A stretch of 64,000 bases of DNA from a bacterium (GTDB lineage: Bacteria > Orphanbacterota > Orphanbacteria > Orphanbacterales > Orphanbacteraceae). The stretch lies in contig JALGYY010000035.1 of assembly GCA_025782575.1 (NCBI GenBank), positions 62,001 through 126,000 of the forward strand. Reading direction: 5' to 3'. Every line of letters begins with the position of its first letter. The first letter of the stretch is position 1. This document shows positions 36,995-45,615 of this stretch, in pieces. The notes beneath the pieces are model-generated. The model was not told where the DNA came from. It saw nothing but the letters and a program-made list of their open reading frames with translations, and ran no database searches. The position numbers were made by a program, and so were the translations under genes.

Positions 36995-38200
36995 ATGAAG
37001 AACGCGGTCCTCGATCGCGCTGCGAAATACGAAAAAAAGGTCGTCCGCTTTCTGCGGGACATCGTGGCGATTCCCTCGATGAGCGGGGAGGAGAAGGAAG
37101 TCGTAGAGCGTGTGGGCAACGAGATGACCGATCTGGGTTACGACGAGGTCCGTACGGACAAGCTCGGCAATGTAATCGGCAGAATCGGAAAGGGGAAGAA
37201 GACTATTCTCTTCGACTCCCATCTCGATACGGTCGACATCGGCGATCCGGACAACTGGAGTCATGATCCTTTCAAAGGAAAACTCGATTCCCGATTCGTC
37301 CATGGCCGGGGAACATCCGATAACAAGGGTGGACTCGCTTCGATGGTATATGGAGGACGCGTACTTCGCGACCTTGCCCTGGACGGCGGCTACACCATTC
37401 TCGTCGTCGGCTCGGTCATGGAAGAGGATTGTGACGGCCTCTGCTACAAATCGATGATCGAAGAAGACAAGACCAGGCCCGACTTCGTCTGCCTCGGAGA
37501 GAGCACTAATCTGCGGATCTACCGGGGCCATCGTGGACGGATGGAGATCAAAGTGACCGTCGGGGGAAAGTCGTGTCACGCGAGTGCACCCCACCGGGGC
37601 GTAAATGCCGTCTACAAAATCACGCCGATCATCCAGGGAATCGAAAAACTGAACCGGCGCCTGAAAAACGACAAGGATCTCGGCAAGGGAACGATTGCAG
37701 TCACTAAAGTCGACTGCCGGACAGCCTCTTTGAACGCGGTACCCGACCAGGCAGTGATCTATCTTGACCGGCGGCTCACAAAGGGAGAGTCGAAGAAGAG
37801 TGCGGTGGCCGAAGTTCGCAAGATCGTCCAGAGAACCGGCAAGGTGGAAGTGCTTACCTATGAGCGGAAGAGCTGGAAGGGGCATACATTGCCGATGGAG
37901 AAGTACTTCCCCACATGGGTACTCCCCGAAGAGCACGATCTTGTTCAAGCAGGAGCCGATGCCTTTCGCGAGCTCTTCAGCCGTAGACCCAAAATCGACT
38001 TCTGGACATTCTCTACGAACGGTGTTTACACGATGGGAATCGCGGGGATTCCGACTATCGGCTTCGGGCCGTCCGAAGAAAAATTCGCACACTCTCCCCT
38101 GGACCGGTGTCCCATTGATCACCTCGTAAAAGCATCGGCGTTCTATGCGGCACTTCCGACAGCACTCCGAGGCCGTCTGACTTCAAAAGGAAAGAAATAA
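36995..38200 (+). CDS. ygeY: YgeY-family M20 hydrolase, selenium-metabolism/purine-cluster linked
   Basis: A 401-residue M20-type metallohydrolase. Metal and catalytic motifs: FDSHLDTVDIGD, GRGTSDNKGGLASM, SVMEEDCDG, ESTNLRIYRGHRGR and FGPSEEKFAHSPLDR. YgeY enzymes act in the anaerobic purine-degradation cluster beside YgeW and SsnA, probably hydrolysing a ring-opened purine intermediate; substrate inferred. AGGAGGAG before ATG 36995 is an excellent ribosome site. Confidence 0.92.
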   Translation: MKNAVLDRAAKYEKKVVRFLRDIVAIPSMSGEEKEVVERVGNEMTDLGYDEVRTDKLGNVIGRIGKGKKTILFDSHLDTVDIGDPDNWSHDPFKGKLDSRFVHGRGTSDNKGGLASMVYGGRVLRDLALDGGYTILVVGSVMEEDCDGLCYKSMIEEDKTRPDFVCLGESTNLRIYRGHRGRMEIKVTVGGKSCHASAPHRGVNAVYKITPIIQGIEKLNRRLKNDKDLGKGTIAVTKVDCRTASLNAVPDQAVIYLDRRLTKGESKKSAVAEVRKIVQRTGKVEVLTYERKSWKGHTLPMEKYFPTWVLPEEHDLVQAGADAFRELFSRRPKIDFWTFSTNGVYTMGIAGIPTIGFGPSEEKFAHSPLDRCPIDHLVKASAFYAALPTALRGRLTSKGKK

Positions 38201-38202
38201 GA

Positions 38203-39198
38203 ATGACATTTCAAGTGCCGGACCATCTCAAGGGCCGTGACTATATTGAGACGAGCGATTGGACAGTAGAAGAGATCAACACGGCACTCGAAGTTTCGAG
38301 CGATCTGAAGCGCCGGTTCAAGAATGGCGAACCGACCAGATGCCTCGTGGACAGAACAATCTTCCTGTTTTTCTTTGATAAGTCGACCCGTACGAGAAAC
38401 TCGTTCGAAGCGGGGATCACGCAGCTCGGTGGCCACGCTCATTTTATTGACGCCGAAACGAGTCAGGTATCCCACGGCGAGAGCCCACGCGATACGGGGA
38501 TCATCCTTTCCCGTTACGGCCATGGCATCGCCATTCGCCATGATCTCGTCCCGGGCGAGGGGAACAGCTACATGCGTGAAGTGGCGGAACATGCCGACAA
38601 ACCGGTGATCAACATGCAGTGCGACGTGGATCATCCCTGTCAGACACTGGCCGATCTCATGACGATCCGTGAGCGTTTCGGGGACGATCTCCAGGGAAAG
38701 AAGATCGCCGTCTCCTGGGCCTATGCGCCGTCCTACGCCAAACCGATGTCGGTTCCCCAGGGGTTGATCATGCTGATGACCCGTTTCGGCATGGACGTCA
38801 CCCTCGCCCACCCGCCGGAATTCGAGCTCATGCCTCATACTATGCAGAGAGCGGAAAAGAACGCTTCGGAATCGGGCGGCCGGTTCAGGGTAGTGAAGAC
38901 CATGGAAGAGAGCTTCGATGGAGCGCACATCGTGTATCCCAAAAGCTGGGGTTGCCACGATCTCTTTCATGAGCCGGAAAAATCGCTCGAGGTCGGGAGG
39001 AAGTACACCGACTGGATCTGTGATGAAGAGAAGATGAAGCTCACCGATTCCCAATCGCTCTACATGCACTGTCTGCCGGCGGATCGAGGGAGCGAGGTTA
39101 CCGACGAAGTGATCGACGGTCCCCATTCGATCGTGTTTGACGAGGCGGAAAACCGGCTTCATACGGCCAAGGCGCTCATGGCGCTCACGATGGAATAA
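38203..39198 (+). CDS. ygeW: Knotted carbamoyltransferase YgeW
   Basis: A 331-residue member of the aspartate/ornithine carbamoyltransferase superfamily. The carbamoyl-phosphate loop is FDKSTRTRNSFEAG, the HPCQTL motif is present (VDHPCQTLADL), and the C-terminal motif is HCLPADRGSEV. The insert ETSQVSHGESPRDTGIILSRYG is characteristic of the YgeW knotted group. In purine degradation it would transfer carbamoyl from a ureido intermediate to phosphate. It begins two bases after ygeY. Confidence 0.95.
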   Translation: MTFQVPDHLKGRDYIETSDWTVEEINTALEVSSDLKRRFKNGEPTRCLVDRTIFLFFFDKSTRTRNSFEAGITQLGGHAHFIDAETSQVSHGESPRDTGIILSRYGHGIAIRHDLVPGEGNSYMREVAEHADKPVINMQCDVDHPCQTLADLMTIRERFGDDLQGKKIAVSWAYAPSYAKPMSVPQGLIMLMTRFGMDVTLAHPPEFELMPHTMQRAEKNASESGGRFRVVKTMEESFDGAHIVYPKSWGCHDLFHEPEKSLEVGRKYTDWICDEEKMKLTDSQSLYMHCLPADRGSEVTDEVIDGPHSIVFDEAENRLHTAKALMALTME

Positions 39199-39202
39199 GG
39201 GA

Positions 39203-40453
39203 TTGGCAGCGGGGCTCACCGATCGGGTTCTAGGCTACCGCTGCGTCTCCTGCAACCGGGAGCACGGGCGAAACGCGGCCGGGATGACCTGTGATCATTG
39301 CGGCGGCAATCTGGATGTCGTTTATGACTATGGCCGGATCGCCCGCGAATGGGATCGGAACCGGCTGGAGCGATCGACAGATCGGACGATCTGGGCATAC
39401 AGGCCTCTGCTTCCCCTGCATGAAGACACACCTGTGCCGGCACTCCCGGTAGGGGGCACACCTCTAGTTCGATCCGAGGCGCTCGAGAAAGCGATCGGCC
39501 TTTCGAAAATCTACCTGAAAGACGATACGCGGAACCCGACCGCGTCATTCAAAGACCGGGCGAGTCTCGTCGCTTCTCTACGGGCGATCGAGTCCGGAGT
39601 TCGCACGATCGCGACCGCTTCGACCGGGAATGCCGCCTCTTCGCTCGCGGGAATGGCGGCCGCCCTGGGTATGAACGCCATTATCTTCGTGCCGGAGAGC
39701 ACACCGGAGCCCAAGCTCACCCAGATCCAGATGTATGGTGCGGAACTTTATCGTGTACAAGGGAGTTACGACGATGCCTTCGAGCTTTGCTCGAAGTGCT
39801 GTAAACGATTCGGGTGGTACAGTCGCTCCACAGGTGTGAACCCGTTCACTGTAGAGGGAAAAAAGACCGCCGCTTTTGAAATCGCCAGGGAGATGAACTG
39901 GAAAGCACCTGACTGGGTGCTCGTGCCGACAGGGGACGGCAATATCCTCGGCGGTGTGGCCAAAGGCTTTCGTGAACTTCAACTGCTTGGATGGATCGAT
40001 CGAATTCCCAGGATGGCTGCGGTTCAGGCGGAAGGCTCAGCCGCCATCGTGAATGCCATTCGCTCGGGTGGTGAGATAGAATCGGTAGCCGCAAAAACGG
40101 TGGCGGACTCGATATCGGTCTGCCTGCCTCGGGATGGTGTTCGTGCGGTCCGGGCGGTCAGGGAGACAGGCGGCGCCGGTGTTTCCGTAACAGACCGGGA
40201 AATTCTGGAGGGGGCGAGAGAACTCGCCCGAATGACGGGGATCTTCGCGGAACCATCCGGTGCGGCTCCCCTCGCCGGGCTCCGGGCACTCCGCCGGGAC
40301 GGCACAATCAAGGCTGGTGAAACCGTTGTTCTCATGATCACTGGAAACGGGCTGAAAGATACAGACTCCGCAGCCCGACAGTTCACTCTCCCTGAACCGA
40401 TTGCTCCGGAATTGGAAGCGGTCGAGCGGGAGATCGCCCGGCGGTCATCATGA
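39203..40453 (+). CDS. Threonine-synthase-like PLP enzyme in the purine cluster
   Basis: A 416-residue fold-type II PLP enzyme. The N-terminus has two Cys pairs (YRCVSCNRE and CDHCGG) that may bind zinc. The PLP lysine is in NPTASFKDRASL; the phosphate loop is STGNAASSLAG, and SNG-like PTGDGNILGGVAKGF and MITGNGLKD follow. It resembles threonine synthase, but no homoserine-pathway gene is nearby. It occupies the place that YgeX (2,3-diaminopropionate ammonia-lyase, also fold-type II) has in E. coli, so a lyase role is possible. TTG 39203 is the first start after the ygeW stop. Confidence 0.85.
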   Translation: MAAGLTDRVLGYRCVSCNREHGRNAAGMTCDHCGGNLDVVYDYGRIAREWDRNRLERSTDRTIWAYRPLLPLHEDTPVPALPVGGTPLVRSEALEKAIGLSKIYLKDDTRNPTASFKDRASLVASLRAIESGVRTIATASTGNAASSLAGMAAALGMNAIIFVPESTPEPKLTQIQMYGAELYRVQGSYDDAFELCSKCCKRFGWYSRSTGVNPFTVEGKKTAAFEIAREMNWKAPDWVLVPTGDGNILGGVAKGFRELQLLGWIDRIPRMAAVQAEGSAAIVNAIRSGGEIESVAAKTVADSISVCLPRDGVRAVRAVRETGGAGVSVTDREILEGARELARMTGIFAEPSGAAPLAGLRALRRDGTIKAGETVVLMITGNGLKDTDSAARQFTLPEPIAPELEAVEREIARRSS

Positions 40454-41241
40454 CCAGTCCGCGCAGAGTTCTTATTCTCGGCGCAGGAGAGATGGCGTCA
40501 GGAATCGCGGTTCGGCTCCATCGCGCACGCTTCGCGGTATCAATGACAGAGATCAGCGAGCCGCTCGCCGTCCGCAGGGGGGTGGCTTTCGCCGATGCCG
40601 CGTGCGACGGAACATGCCGGGTAGAATCGATCGAAACGCGGCGGGCCGACCATGTCGAAGATGAAGCGCGGATTCGGGAAGCCGGTGCGATTCCGCTTCT
40701 GGTCACCGGCACAATCCCCGAAGCCTGGATCTCCCATTCGGACGTCCTGGTGGACGGCCGGATGATGAAAGGGGGGCACGGTCTCTCCCGGAATCTGGCG
40801 CCCCTCGTCATCGGCATCGGCCCCGGGTTTCACGCAGGCGATGACTGCCACTATGCGATCGAGACCGAGAGAGGGCACACTCTTGGCCGGGTGATCGAGA
40901 GCGGGCCGACCAGACCCAATTCGGGAATACCGGGCATGATCGCCGGGGTGTCCGAAGGGCGGATATTGAGAGCGACCGCGGACGGCCGTATTGAGGAGAG
41001 TCTTGCAATCGGCGCAATCGTGACTCGGGGAGAAGAGGTCGCCCGTACAGGGGGAAAGCCTGTCTTCGCCGCGATTGACGGCATTCTTCGGGGGGTGATC
41101 CGCCCCGGTACCCGCGTGTCAAAGGGACTCAAGATCGGCGATGTCGATCCTCGCATGGATGTGCCGATCGATCGTGTCTCGGACAAAGCGCTCGCGATCG
41201 CCGGAGGTGTGCTGGAAGCAATCATGCGGGGCCCCGCGTGA
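40450..41241 (+). CDS. yqeB: YqeB / EF2563-family selenium-dependent molybdenum hydroxylase accessory protein
   Basis: A 263-residue protein with an N-terminal Rossmann-like motif (VLILGAGEMASGIAVRLHRA), LVDGRMMKGG, IGIGPGFHAGDDCHYAIETERGH and KIGDVDPR. These match the EF2563 family, found with selenium-dependent molybdenum hydroxylases (xanthine dehydrogenase-type) and likely needed for their labile selenium cofactor. No hydroxylase subunits, selD or ygfK are in the window. Its ATG overlaps the previous stop, and the NicO gene overlaps its end. Confidence 0.92.
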   Translation: MTSPRRVLILGAGEMASGIAVRLHRARFAVSMTEISEPLAVRRGVAFADAACDGTCRVESIETRRADHVEDEARIREAGAIPLLVTGTIPEAWISHSDVLVDGRMMKGGHGLSRNLAPLVIGIGPGFHAGDDCHYAIETERGHTLGRVIESGPTRPNSGIPGMIAGVSEGRILRATADGRIEESLAIGAIVTRGEEVARTGGKPVFAAIDGILRGVIRPGTRVSKGLKIGDVDPRMDVPIDRVSDKALAIAGGVLEAIMRGPA

Positions 41242-42680
41242 GGGGGGCGGGCCTCACGATTTTCCTTTTGCTCTTGACGGCAATTATGCCCAGGCCCGCC
41301 GCTGGCCATCCGATGGGTAATTTCTCCGTCAACCACTACGCTTCCATCCGAATCTGGGATGACACTCTCTCCATCCGCTATCTGCTCGACTTCGCCGAAA
41401 TTCCTTCGGTCCCCCTGATCAAACAGATCGATCGAGATGGTGACGAACTGATTACGGCTGAAGAGAGAGAGGTTTTCGTCGATTCCCTGCTCCCTTACAT
41501 AGAAAACGGCATTGAACTGAAGGTCGACGGCGTCCCGCTCCCACTGTTGAACCGATTCCGGAACATCCACCTGATCGAAGGGGAGGGGGGCCTGTTCACC
41601 GTCGTCGTCGGTCTGGATTGGGTCGCCGGTTACGACCCCGTTCGAGCCGAGAACACGGGCCCCCGGCTGGCAGAGTACACTGATCGGAACTACTTGGATC
41701 GGCCGGGCTGGAAGGAGATCAGAATCGATGGGGAGGAAAATGGTACCCGGCTGCTGCGGGCGTCTATCGATCCAGGAGATCCGACAGAAGGACTGACCAC
41801 CTATCCGGAGGAATACCGCGAAAATCCGCCTGACGAAGATCACGCTCTCTTTTACTTCGGGGATGGGGAAGCGCCCCCATTCCCGGGGACCGGAGAGAAA
41901 GGGACGTTCGCAAAGCGAGAAACGAATCGCTACGCCGATCTGCTGACCAGGCGGGGTTCGCCGTTCGCACTCGCCGGCGCTCTCGGACTGGCTCTTCTTT
42001 TCGGCGCGCTTCATGCAGTCGAACCGGGGCATGGAAAGACACTGGTTGCCGCCTATCTCGTTGGATCGAAGGGAACGATCGGACAGGCTCTCCTGCTCGG
42101 GCTGGTCGTTACGATCACTCATACTCTTTCCGTTTTCCTGCTTGGCCTGGTCACTCTCTTTGCGTCCGATCGAATCATGCCGGATCGTCTCTACCCCTAT
42201 CTCGCCCTTGTCTCGGGAACGCTCGTCCTTGTGATCGGCCTGGTCCTTTTCCGTAGCGCCTTTAGGGCTCTGAAGAGGGGGACGACCGACCATGGGCATC
42301 ACCACCATCATGGACGGGGCGGGGATGACCATCACCATCACCACCATTCCGTAACGGACGAGAGCGCCTCTCTGGGTCAGCTCCTCATCCTGGGTATCAC
42401 CGGGGGACTCGTTCCCTGCCCCTCCGCCCTTGTCGTTCTTCTGGGAGCGGTCGCCCTGGGGAGAATCGCGTTCGGCCTGGCGCTCATACTCGCCTTCAGC
42501 CTCGGTCTCGCCCTCGTTCTCATGGGGATTGCGGTGCTTTTCGTCGTCGCCCGCCCGCTGGTGGAGCGCCTGACTATAGGGGAGGGGGCCTTCCGCTGGC
42601 TCCGTCTCGCCTCTTCGGGGGCAATCACGATTATCGGGGCGATCATCCTCTATCACGCATTCTTTGCAGTTTCTTATTAA
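41238..42680 (+). CDS. NicO/RcnA-family nickel/cobalt transporter with periplasmic domain
   Basis: A 480-residue protein. A signal-like N-terminus precedes HPMGNFSVNHYASI and a periplasmic domain that contains an EF-hand-like loop (DRDGDELITAEERE). From residue ~235 there are about six membrane helices with GALHAVEPGHGKTLVAAYL, the NicO metal motif, and a cytoplasmic His-rich loop (GHHHHHG... and HHHHHH). It probably exports or imports Ni2+/Co2+. It is translationally coupled to yqeB (GTG start in a GTGA overlap). Nickel links it loosely to larE. Confidence 0.88.
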   Translation: MRGAGLTIFLLLLTAIMPRPAAGHPMGNFSVNHYASIRIWDDTLSIRYLLDFAEIPSVPLIKQIDRDGDELITAEEREVFVDSLLPYIENGIELKVDGVPLPLLNRFRNIHLIEGEGGLFTVVVGLDWVAGYDPVRAENTGPRLAEYTDRNYLDRPGWKEIRIDGEENGTRLLRASIDPGDPTEGLTTYPEEYRENPPDEDHALFYFGDGEAPPFPGTGEKGTFAKRETNRYADLLTRRGSPFALAGALGLALLFGALHAVEPGHGKTLVAAYLVGSKGTIGQALLLGLVVTITHTLSVFLLGLVTLFASDRIMPDRLYPYLALVSGTLVLVIGLVLFRSAFRALKRGTTDHGHHHHHGRGGDDHHHHHHSVTDESASLGQLLILGITGGLVPCPSALVVLLGAVALGRIAFGLALILAFSLGLALVLMGIAVLFVVARPLVERLTIGEGAFRWLRLASSGAITIIGAIILYHAFFAVSY

Positions 42681-42698
42681 GAAATCGACCGAATCAGC

Positions 42699-42727
42699 TT
42701 GAAAATGACTCTTCGATCTGCTATTAT
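42699..42727 (+). promoter_or_regulatory. Sigma70-type promoter for the 42982 gene
   Basis: TTGAAA (42699-42704), a 17-base spacer and TATTAT (42722-42727). The predicted start near 42734 leaves a leader of about 248 bases. Confidence 0.6.
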
Positions 42728-42981
42728 CTTCTTGTTCTCAAAGGTTTCAAGAGCTTCCGACGGGGTGCAGATGACTCCGGAGACGCTTTCCTGGAAAGCG
42801 TGCTTTGGTCGTGCTGGACCCATGAAGAGGCGTGGAGGGCAGAGCCTTTTCCGCAGATTGCGGGCAGAAAGGCGAGACAATAGGTCCCTTATAGTGAAGG
42901 AGGAGGAAGGAGCAGCCTGGGATGGCGTGGAGGCTGTCCGGAAAGATTGCTCCCCGAACCCTGAAGGAGGAAAGGCAGAAT
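42728..42981 (+). promoter_or_regulatory. Long structured leader of the 42982 gene
   Basis: The untranslated leader holds a perfect stem ACGCTTTCC-T-GGAAAGCGT (42783-42801), further G-rich pairing segments, and two purine-rich runs (around 42896-42912 and 42963-42973), of which the latter is the ribosome site. It matches no riboswitch class I recognise. A cis-regulatory RNA is possible. Confidence 0.35.
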
Positions 42982-43686
42982 ATGAAGAAGGCTATCATTC
43001 TGAGCGCCGCCATCTCGCTGATGGTTGCGCCGATGGCACTGGCAGAGACGATCAACGAGGTCTTTGCGAGCATGACCGGGACGGATTTTGATGAGTACAT
43101 CGAGATCTGCGCGACTCCCGGCCAGGACATGTCCGATCTCACGTTTATCGTGGTCGAAGGCGATGCCTCTTCTAACGAAGGTACCGTGGATCGTGTCTGG
43201 CCGCTCACCGGCACCTGCCCGCTTGACGGCTTCTACGTCCTTGGCGATGATGCTGTTGCCGAAGTAAACCTCAACATCGGTACGAGCAACAGGATCGAGA
43301 ATGGTACGAACTCGTACTTCCTCGTCCGTGGCACGATGAACGCCGGCCTCGGCGACGATATCGACCTTGACGATGACGGCGTGGTCGACTTCCCGGGCGG
43401 CCTGGGCTGGACGATTGTCGATGAGCTCGGCGTGAACGACGGCGGCACGGGCGATCTGAACTACGCGAGCCCTGTGCTCGGCCCGGATGGGTCCTTCGGT
43501 CCTGCCGGCCTCGCTCGTTGCTCCGACTGCGATGGCACGTACAACTTCATGTGCTTCGGTATCACGACCTGTGACGTGGACATTGACGGTTACTCGAACG
43601 TCACACCTGGTACGCCGAACGACTGCCCCGGTGGTACCGCCACCGAAGACGCGACCTGGGGTGGAGTCAAGGCGCTCTTCCGGTAG
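42982..43686 (+). CDS. Lamin-tail-like secreted protein with WGxxKxLF C-terminus
   Basis: A 234-residue secreted protein. Signal peptide MKKAIILSAAISLMVAPMALA. The body (INEVFASMTGTDFDEYIEICATPG, LTFIVVEGDASSNEG, VRGTMNAGLGDDIDLDDDGVVD) resembles lamin-tail-domain (LTD) proteins, with an acidic Ca-binding-like loop and six Cys near the C-terminus. It ends TEDATWGGVKALFR, a terminal motif shared with the two cupredoxins at 46939 and 47403. AAGGAGGAAAGG before ATG 42982 decides the start; a longer frame from 42922 has no signal at its own N-terminus. Confidence 0.8.
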   Translation: MKKAIILSAAISLMVAPMALAETINEVFASMTGTDFDEYIEICATPGQDMSDLTFIVVEGDASSNEGTVDRVWPLTGTCPLDGFYVLGDDAVAEVNLNIGTSNRIENGTNSYFLVRGTMNAGLGDDIDLDDDGVVDFPGGLGWTIVDELGVNDGGTGDLNYASPVLGPDGSFGPAGLARCSDCDGTYNFMCFGITTCDVDIDGYSNVTPGTPNDCPGGTATEDATWGGVKALFR

Positions 43687-43718
43687 ATCGGAAGCCCTTG
43701 GTGTTTTTGCAAATCGAG

Positions 43719-43750
43719 ACCGGGCTTCCCGCGAGGGAGGCCCGGTTTTT
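43719..43750 (+). terminator. Rho-independent terminator after the 42982 gene
   Basis: ACCGGGC-TTCCC-GCGA-GGGAG-GCCCGGT-type stem (43719-43746) followed by TTTTT. Confidence 0.85.
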
Positions 43751-43768
43751 ATCTTATGAGGTCCCCCT

Positions 43769-45544
43769 GTGATATCCGGTAGACGCACAGCCCAATCGGC
43801 CGCTCTCATTCTTCTGCTCACCCTTGTCCCGGGCGCTATGGCGGGGATCACCTTTGAGCCCTATAATACTCAGTCGGGTATCCAGGTGACTACAGACGGC
43901 CATATCTTCGGGTTCGGGGCAGCTGTCTCTGACATCGATAACGACGGCGATCTCGACCTCTACGTGACGGACGGGCCGGGGAGAGCGAACAGGCTGTTTC
44001 GAAACGAGGGGGGATTCTTTTTCGCCCAGATTCCGGACGCGGCAGGAGCGGGACATCTGGGAAACAGCAAGGGGAGCGCGTTCGCCGACTATGACAATGA
44101 CGGCGACAAGGATCTGTTCGTCGCGAACTATGATGGTGCCTGTGTTCTCTATCGAAACGACGGGGGGACCTTCAGCGATGTAAGCGCATTCGCCGGAATT
44201 CTGGCCGATACGCTTCGATCGACAGGGGTTTGCTGGGGAGATATCGATAACGACGGCTATCTCGATCTCTATGTGGGAAGCCGGGGAGAATCAGACGACC
44301 AGACCGAGCCGAATCTCTTCTATCATAATCAGGGAGACGGCACGTTCGTCGAATCGGGGGCGGTCTACCGGCTCGACTCCCATGCGATGACATTCCAACC
44401 TGTCTTTTCCGATTATGACCGGGACGGCGATCTCGATCTCTATTGCGCCAGTGATCGATTCACTTTGAACCGGCTCTTCCGGAACGACGGAATCATCTTC
44501 AGCGACGTCTCCGCCCTGGAAGGGGCCGCCCTATCCATGGACGGCATGGGAAACGCCATTGGTGATGTAAACGCCGATGGATTCCCCGATTTCTATGTGA
44601 CCAACACGCCGGGGGGAAACAAGCTGATCGTGAGTCAGCCCGGCGGCGGCTTTCTGGAGATGAGCGATAGTCTCGGAATCGCCGTGAACGAAATCGGGTG
44701 GGGCGCGTTCTTCTTCGATGCCGACCAGGATGGCGATGAAGATCTTCTCGAAGTGAACATGCAGGCTATGCCGAATTTTCTGTTTCGGAACGATGGGGCC
44801 GGATTGCCCTTTGCCGATGTTTCGCTGGCGGCAGGCATCGGGGGGACCGGGATCAGCTATGGTTGCGCATGCGCCGACATGGATAATGACGGCGACCTCG
44901 ATCTCTACATTTCAAACCGTGGCTCCACATGCGAAGTCTATCGAAACACGACGCCGAACGCCGGCCACTGGATCCAGATTCTTCCCGAGGGGACGGTCTC
45001 CAATCGGGACGGGATCGGGACACGTATCGAAGTCGAGGCGGGGGGGAGCACACAGTTCCGCGAAATCCGCGCCGGTTCCAGTTACTTATCCCAAATGCAG
45101 GGGCGAGCACATTTCGGTCTGGGAGCAGAGACCGGTATCGACCGCCTGACTGTCCGCTGGCCATCGGGAATCGTGAATGAGTGGTTCAATATCAGTGCCG
45201 ATCAGATGGTCACGGTGGTCGAGCAGAGCCCGACAGGGATCAGCGATACCAGTCCGGCCCGTCCGGCGCCGATCTCACTTCTCGCTTCACCCAACCCTTT
45301 CCGCCACTCCGTCACGTTTCACGCTCGCCTGCCCGAATCGACCGGGGCGATATCGGCCGAAATCTATGACATAGGCGGACGCCTGGTTCGGCGCCTTTCG
45401 ATCGACCCCACGCCCCGCAGCCTCCGCCAGATCCGATGGGATCGCCTCGACCGGCAAGGGAATGCGGTATCAGCCGGCACTTATTTTCTGCGCCTCCGTG
45501 CCGGTCGTCATGTGGTCACGTCAAAAGTGATCGCCATACGCTGA
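43769..45544 (+). CDS. FG-GAP/VCBS-repeat ASPIC-domain secreted protein with FlgD-like C-terminal domain
   Basis: A 591-residue exported protein. After the signal (LILLLTLVPGAMA) there are seven repeats with a Ca-binding DxDxDGDxDL core (e.g. DIDNDGDLDLYV, DYDNDGDKDLFV), forming an integrin-α-like β-propeller to about residue 395. An ASPIC/UnbV domain follows (NRDGIGTRIEVEAGGSTQFREI, HFGLGAETGIDRLTVRWPSG). The end is a FlgD-Ig-like domain (SPNPFRHSVTF, EIYDIGGRLVRRL, AGTYFLRLRAGRHVVTSKV), the layout of type IX-style sorting domains. The start is GTG with GAGG 8 bases upstream. Confidence 0.9.
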   Translation: MISGRRTAQSAALILLLTLVPGAMAGITFEPYNTQSGIQVTTDGHIFGFGAAVSDIDNDGDLDLYVTDGPGRANRLFRNEGGFFFAQIPDAAGAGHLGNSKGSAFADYDNDGDKDLFVANYDGACVLYRNDGGTFSDVSAFAGILADTLRSTGVCWGDIDNDGYLDLYVGSRGESDDQTEPNLFYHNQGDGTFVESGAVYRLDSHAMTFQPVFSDYDRDGDLDLYCASDRFTLNRLFRNDGIIFSDVSALEGAALSMDGMGNAIGDVNADGFPDFYVTNTPGGNKLIVSQPGGGFLEMSDSLGIAVNEIGWGAFFFDADQDGDEDLLEVNMQAMPNFLFRNDGAGLPFADVSLAAGIGGTGISYGCACADMDNDGDLDLYISNRGSTCEVYRNTTPNAGHWIQILPEGTVSNRDGIGTRIEVEAGGSTQFREIRAGSSYLSQMQGRAHFGLGAETGIDRLTVRWPSGIVNEWFNISADQMVTVVEQSPTGISDTSPARPAPISLLASPNPFRHSVTFHARLPESTGAISAEIYDIGGRLVRRLSIDPTPRSLRQIRWDRLDRQGNAVSAGTYFLRLRAGRHVVTSKVIAIR

Positions 45545-45574
45545 TCTTCGGCGACCGGCTGGCGATGCGCGCCG

Positions 45575-45604
45575 TTGACAGAAGCCTAAGCCCCCCGCTA
45601 CCCT
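45575..45604 (+). promoter_or_regulatory. Tentative promoter for the queuosine-precursor transporter
   Basis: A perfect TTGACA (45575-45580) is followed after 18 bases by TACCCT, a poor -10. Confidence 0.3.
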
Positions 45605-45615
45605 CCCATAACGTT

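Noticed and set aside
36845-39219. Two long minus-strand open frames (425 and 358 codons)
   Set aside because: They are antisense to ssnA-ygeY-ygeW, which show complete catalytic motifs; the antisense translations have no recognisable domains.
42301-42352. CAT/CAC-rich tract
   Set aside because: It resembles a repeat but encodes the cytoplasmic His-rich metal loop of the NicO transporter.
40851-42656. Long open frame (601 codons) on the minus strand
   Set aside because: It lies antisense to yqeB and the NicO transporter; its translation is low-complexity (runs of charged and His-codon complements) and has no ribosome site. It is a shadow of codon bias.
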